Shown in pieces: positions 21,697 through 24,572 of a stretch of DNA of 24,572 nucleotides (positions are counted from its first letter, which is position 1; each line of letters begins with the position of its first letter). A model generated the notes under the pieces. It was not told the DNA's origin. It made no database searches and saw only the letters and a list, made by a program, of their open reading frames with translations. The DNA is taken from assembly GCA_028565635.1 (NCBI GenBank), contig JAOXYB010065056.1, positions 1 through 24,572 of the forward strand, given 5' to 3'. The stretch is from Phoronis ovalis (Eukaryota; Phoronida; Phoronidae). Both the position numbers and the translations under genes were made by a program.

Positions 21697-24258
21697 TTAT
21701 AATGTTGCTGATCGGAGATAGTTCACAATACATAGACTTTGATTAAACATTTGCTCTAAATGCATCCATGAAGACTGCTGACTGCAGACTAATTTCTGAG
21801 CTTTATCTTGAAGAAGAGGTTCCGAGGCTAATATTTCACCATGTAACTGAAAAACATAGTGAGTAACCCATAAGAAAATTTAACAGCATACAGTTCCTAG
21901 CAATAGTCATACAAGTCATTGCCTATGCACACTAACCTCACAATGTCCTGCAGTGTCACCTACAGTAAGTCTTAGTATTGTATATAGAAACGGTTTCAGG
22001 AGCGATGATCTTTTAAGAATAAATTGAGATAGAAGATCACTTGGGGGACACTTGTCATTTGGTTTTGTTTTGCTTTCTTAGGTAAAAATATTTGAACATG
22101 TGGTGAACAACTTTTCTTTAACTGTTTTGTCTAAGGACTATTAAACAGCATTCCAAACAGTGCTATGGCCATTAGTTAGTTAATAACAGTTATTTCTAGT
22201 GATTATACTCAATGACAGCTACGGTACCAAAATATTATATTCCTTATTATATACTTGATTACAAATTACCCAAGTTGAAATGCATAGAGACTCCAAGCAT
22301 ACAGTAATGCTTACAGTTTGCCTTGACAAGCAGCTTCGTCTCATCGTACCTTGCACTTTAATTTTTAGTTTGTGACATAACATGTCACATAAGAGAACAA
22401 GAGAAGCTACAGGGTGACAAGAAAGTAACAGGACACACTTTGATCTATCATAATTTAAAAATAACAATGCAATTTATCTGAAATGTTGTCTTAAGATAAT
22501 TGATATTCATTGAGTTAATAGAAAATGCTATTAAAGCAACCATGGATGTCATGTGCAGGTGTGATTGATTTTGTTTCTTCAGCTCAAACAGAAATCGCAG
22601 CACGAAATGCGCAGAAACTTTTTTTTTTACATCAAATAGAGCACTAATTTTATGGGTTAATCAGTACCTAAAATAAATTAAAAAAAAAATAAATTATTTA
22701 TATGGTCTAAGGTTGCTACATGTAACTATTATATTCGTTTAACTGGCAGAGCCTAAAGATAAAAACTGCACCTGATGAAATTTACATTGAAAAACAAAGA
22801 TATTATTAAACACGAATTGAAAACAGTTTAGATCTGAGTATGTTCATTAAACTTCAAAGGTATAATAAAATTAAATATAAAACTTTGTAGTAACAAAGAA
22901 AAATCTTAAAAAAGTACTTTGATATAACCATTATAAAAAAAATAAATAAGGGTAAATGTACAGAAATTATACTATTTATTTCACATAAGAAAAATTTATA
23001 GGCAAGGTGACCAAAAACCAAAGTATAAATCATATGGAAGTCATATGAAATTACAAGACGACAGAGAATATTCCAAAAGATAATATTAGGTTTGCAAAGG
23101 GTGTGTTTACAAATCAGTTTAAAAACATGGCACTTCATGATAGTGGCTGCTCCAGTAGGCATTAAATGTTGTTCCGAGATATAGTTTATCTTTAATTGTA
23201 GTTGTTTGCAGTTTGTAACTTTATGCAAAAAAGTTTAATTTACATTGTTGAGAACAAATCAAACTGTGTCCTACTACTTTAATGTCACTCTGTAGATGGG
23301 CAACACTTAGCTAAATAGCACCTACTGATATAATGACAGTTGTTTTTATGCTCCTTATCATATAAAAATAACTTCACTCAAACAACACAGTGCATATGTT
23401 TTGTGTTATATATGACATTATAACTGTGTAATAAATAGGTCATTGACAGGTTAAAAACCCATCTCAATATCTAACTTAAAACTACAATACATGGAACACA
23501 AGGAGTGCTAATTTGTAAGTAATTACATATTTTCTGGTAAACCCACAATATTTTGGAAGGAGTTCAATGTAAGCTATTTATATAGAGACAAACCTTTAAG
23601 AAGAGACCCAAGTAGGACTGAGCTAGTTCAAAGTTCTTTTTTGTCTGGAATACATCAGTTATAAATTCCATAAATGCTGCCATAAGTTCCACCGAACCAC
23701 CAACATCTGGACTAAGTGTACGTATCTCAGCGTCAATTGCTGAAGGACCGAGTTCTTTCAAATACTGCATGATTTCACCATCTGCAATATGAAGGATAAC
23801 CAATTCAACATTTCATCAATGTCTTGACACTATCTTTCCCTAAGCACAGTACATTATACTGGTTACTACTGTCTCTTCTCTATAAGAAAACACTATTACT
23901 GATGAAGTTCTGTGGACATTGCATCAGCATGACTGTTAGTTTGATATCATATCGAGTCAGTGAATATTTGAAATATAATCAAAACTGAATCATGCTTTGG
24001 AATGAAAGTTTGCAGTCATAAAGATATCTGATTTCAGAATATTTCATGACTTTCTGGTTACTTAAAGAGTAACATAGAATAATCCCTCCAAAAAATGATA
24101 CATCATGTTATTTCATAATGAATGTTGTCTTACGTGTGCTTATTGTCACCCAGCGTCCTGTATTAGTACTTACATTCCTCCGATGAACTGGCAACATGCA
24201 ATTTTCTTCCTAAATGTGACAGTGGCTCAAAAAGTTCTATCTTCTTTATGTGAGACCC
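21697..24258 (-). CDS. WDR36: WDR36 / UTP21 C-terminus, last three exons (partial gene)
   Basis: A U3 snoRNP component of the small-subunit processome, needed for 18S rRNA maturation in the nucleolus. Exons on the minus strand: 24258-24174 (ttttacag acceptor, GAAT|gtaagt donor, phase 1), 23781-23594 (attgcag acceptor, AAG|gtttgt donor, phase 0) and 21846-21697 (tttttcag acceptor, stop TAA at 21699-21697). Phases match at both joins and give 140 C-terminal residues. The Utp21 C-terminal domain, which follows the WD repeats, is recognisable: YLKELGPSAIDAEIRTLSPD, FELAQSYLGLFLK, LHGEILASEP and MFNQSLCIVNYLRS. The first exon (IELFEPLSHLGRKLHVASSS) is less conserved and is assigned by phase and position. 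The WD-repeat exons lie past the right edge. Confidence 0.92.
21847..23593 (-). other. WDR36: Last intron of WDR36 (1747 nt)
   Basis: Bounded by AAG|gtttgt and tttttcag. It contains AT-rich ORFs on the minus strand (22219-22467, 22854-23228) that look like chance, and a perfect inverted repeat at 22371-22389. No exon or RNA gene was seen. Confidence 0.75.
23782..24173 (-). other. WDR36: WDR36 intron (392 nt)
   Basis: Bounded by GAAT|gtaagt and catattgcag, phase 1. Nothing else was recognised inside. Confidence 0.75.
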
Positions 24259-24572
24259 CTGTAAATATTTTATTATAAACACTGTGTACAAATTGATGAA
24301 CTTTGAAGGAAAATTACTTTTGGGTATAATGTTCAATAACGATAAGAACAATATCTCCAGGAATTGTTAGTTAGCAAGTTATAAACCAAGGTAGTGAAAC
24401 TGCACTTCATTGAACCTAGTATGTTATATTGTAGCACCATTACGCCTAGTACCTTACGAAGACGGGTATCGATTTAAGTTTCATTGTAAATAGTGACAAG
24501 AGGTCTGCGGTGCAGACAGATGCCCATCATATGATGTAGTTTCTGTAGTTGTAAAGCCATCTTTGTATGTAT
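24259..24572 (-). other. WDR36: Upstream WDR36 intron, running off the window edge
   Basis: It follows the acceptor ttttacag in phase 0. The next exon upstream was not found before the window ends. Confidence 0.6.

Noticed and set aside
22854-23228. 124-codon minus-strand ORF, very hydrophobic
   Set aside because: It lies in the last WDR36 intron. Its Phe/Ile/Leu/Tyr-rich make-up is what AT-rich DNA gives by chance.
1-24572. CRISPR array, operon, prophage or bacterial mobile element
   Set aside because: The genes are spliced, have eukaryotic signals and belong to animal families. No regularly spaced identical repeats with unique spacers are present.

Overview
This is an AT-rich stretch of animal nuclear DNA. 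The genes are split by short GT-AG introns, there are AATAAA-type polyadenylation signals, and there is no bacterial-style gene packing. The two securely identified genes (mitochondrial prolyl-tRNA synthetase and the nucleolar protein WDR36/UTP21) are housekeeping genes. The repeats (a tRNA-derived SINE, a decayed non-LTR reverse transcriptase, and a G-run followed by a ~30-bp minisatellite) and the secreted coiled-coil gene suggest a marine invertebrate, most likely a lophotrochozoan such as a mollusc. That placement is inference; no species-level call is possible.

Layout. 1-1436: 5' end (two exons, minus strand) of a gene for a secreted protein with a netrin/CCDC3-like look; the rest lies beyond the left edge or was not found. 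1437-5398: mostly featureless AT-rich DNA with a possible promoter-like patch near 4660. 5399-12360: the complete 13-exon PARS2 gene on the plus strand (455 codons), with a likely non-coding 5' exon boundary and a polyadenylation signal. 13565-14510: a probable small minus-strand gene with a basic, serine-rich N-terminal exon; the simplest splice gives a 74-residue protein ending in a CaaX-type tail. 14620-18880: intergenic, with one GC-richer ORF island near 17400, a near-consensus RFX X-box near 18325 and two copies of a 13-bp word. 18884-20260: a repeat cluster made of SINE, non-LTR RT fragment, a 12-G run, a minisatellite and an unassigned GC-richer block. 20788-21147: a short single-exon gene for a secreted coiled-coil protein (plus). 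21697-24258: the last three exons of WDR36 (minus), convergent with the coiled-coil gene; the rest of WDR36 lies past the right edge.

The genes do not form an operon or one pathway. PARS2 charges mitochondrial tRNA-Pro, WDR36 acts in the small-subunit processome, and the two secreted proteins are extracellular. I see no clearly new system. The items most worth following up are the small CaaX-ended gene with two open frames in its last exon, the X-box area with its small GC-rich candidate exons, and the repeat cluster.
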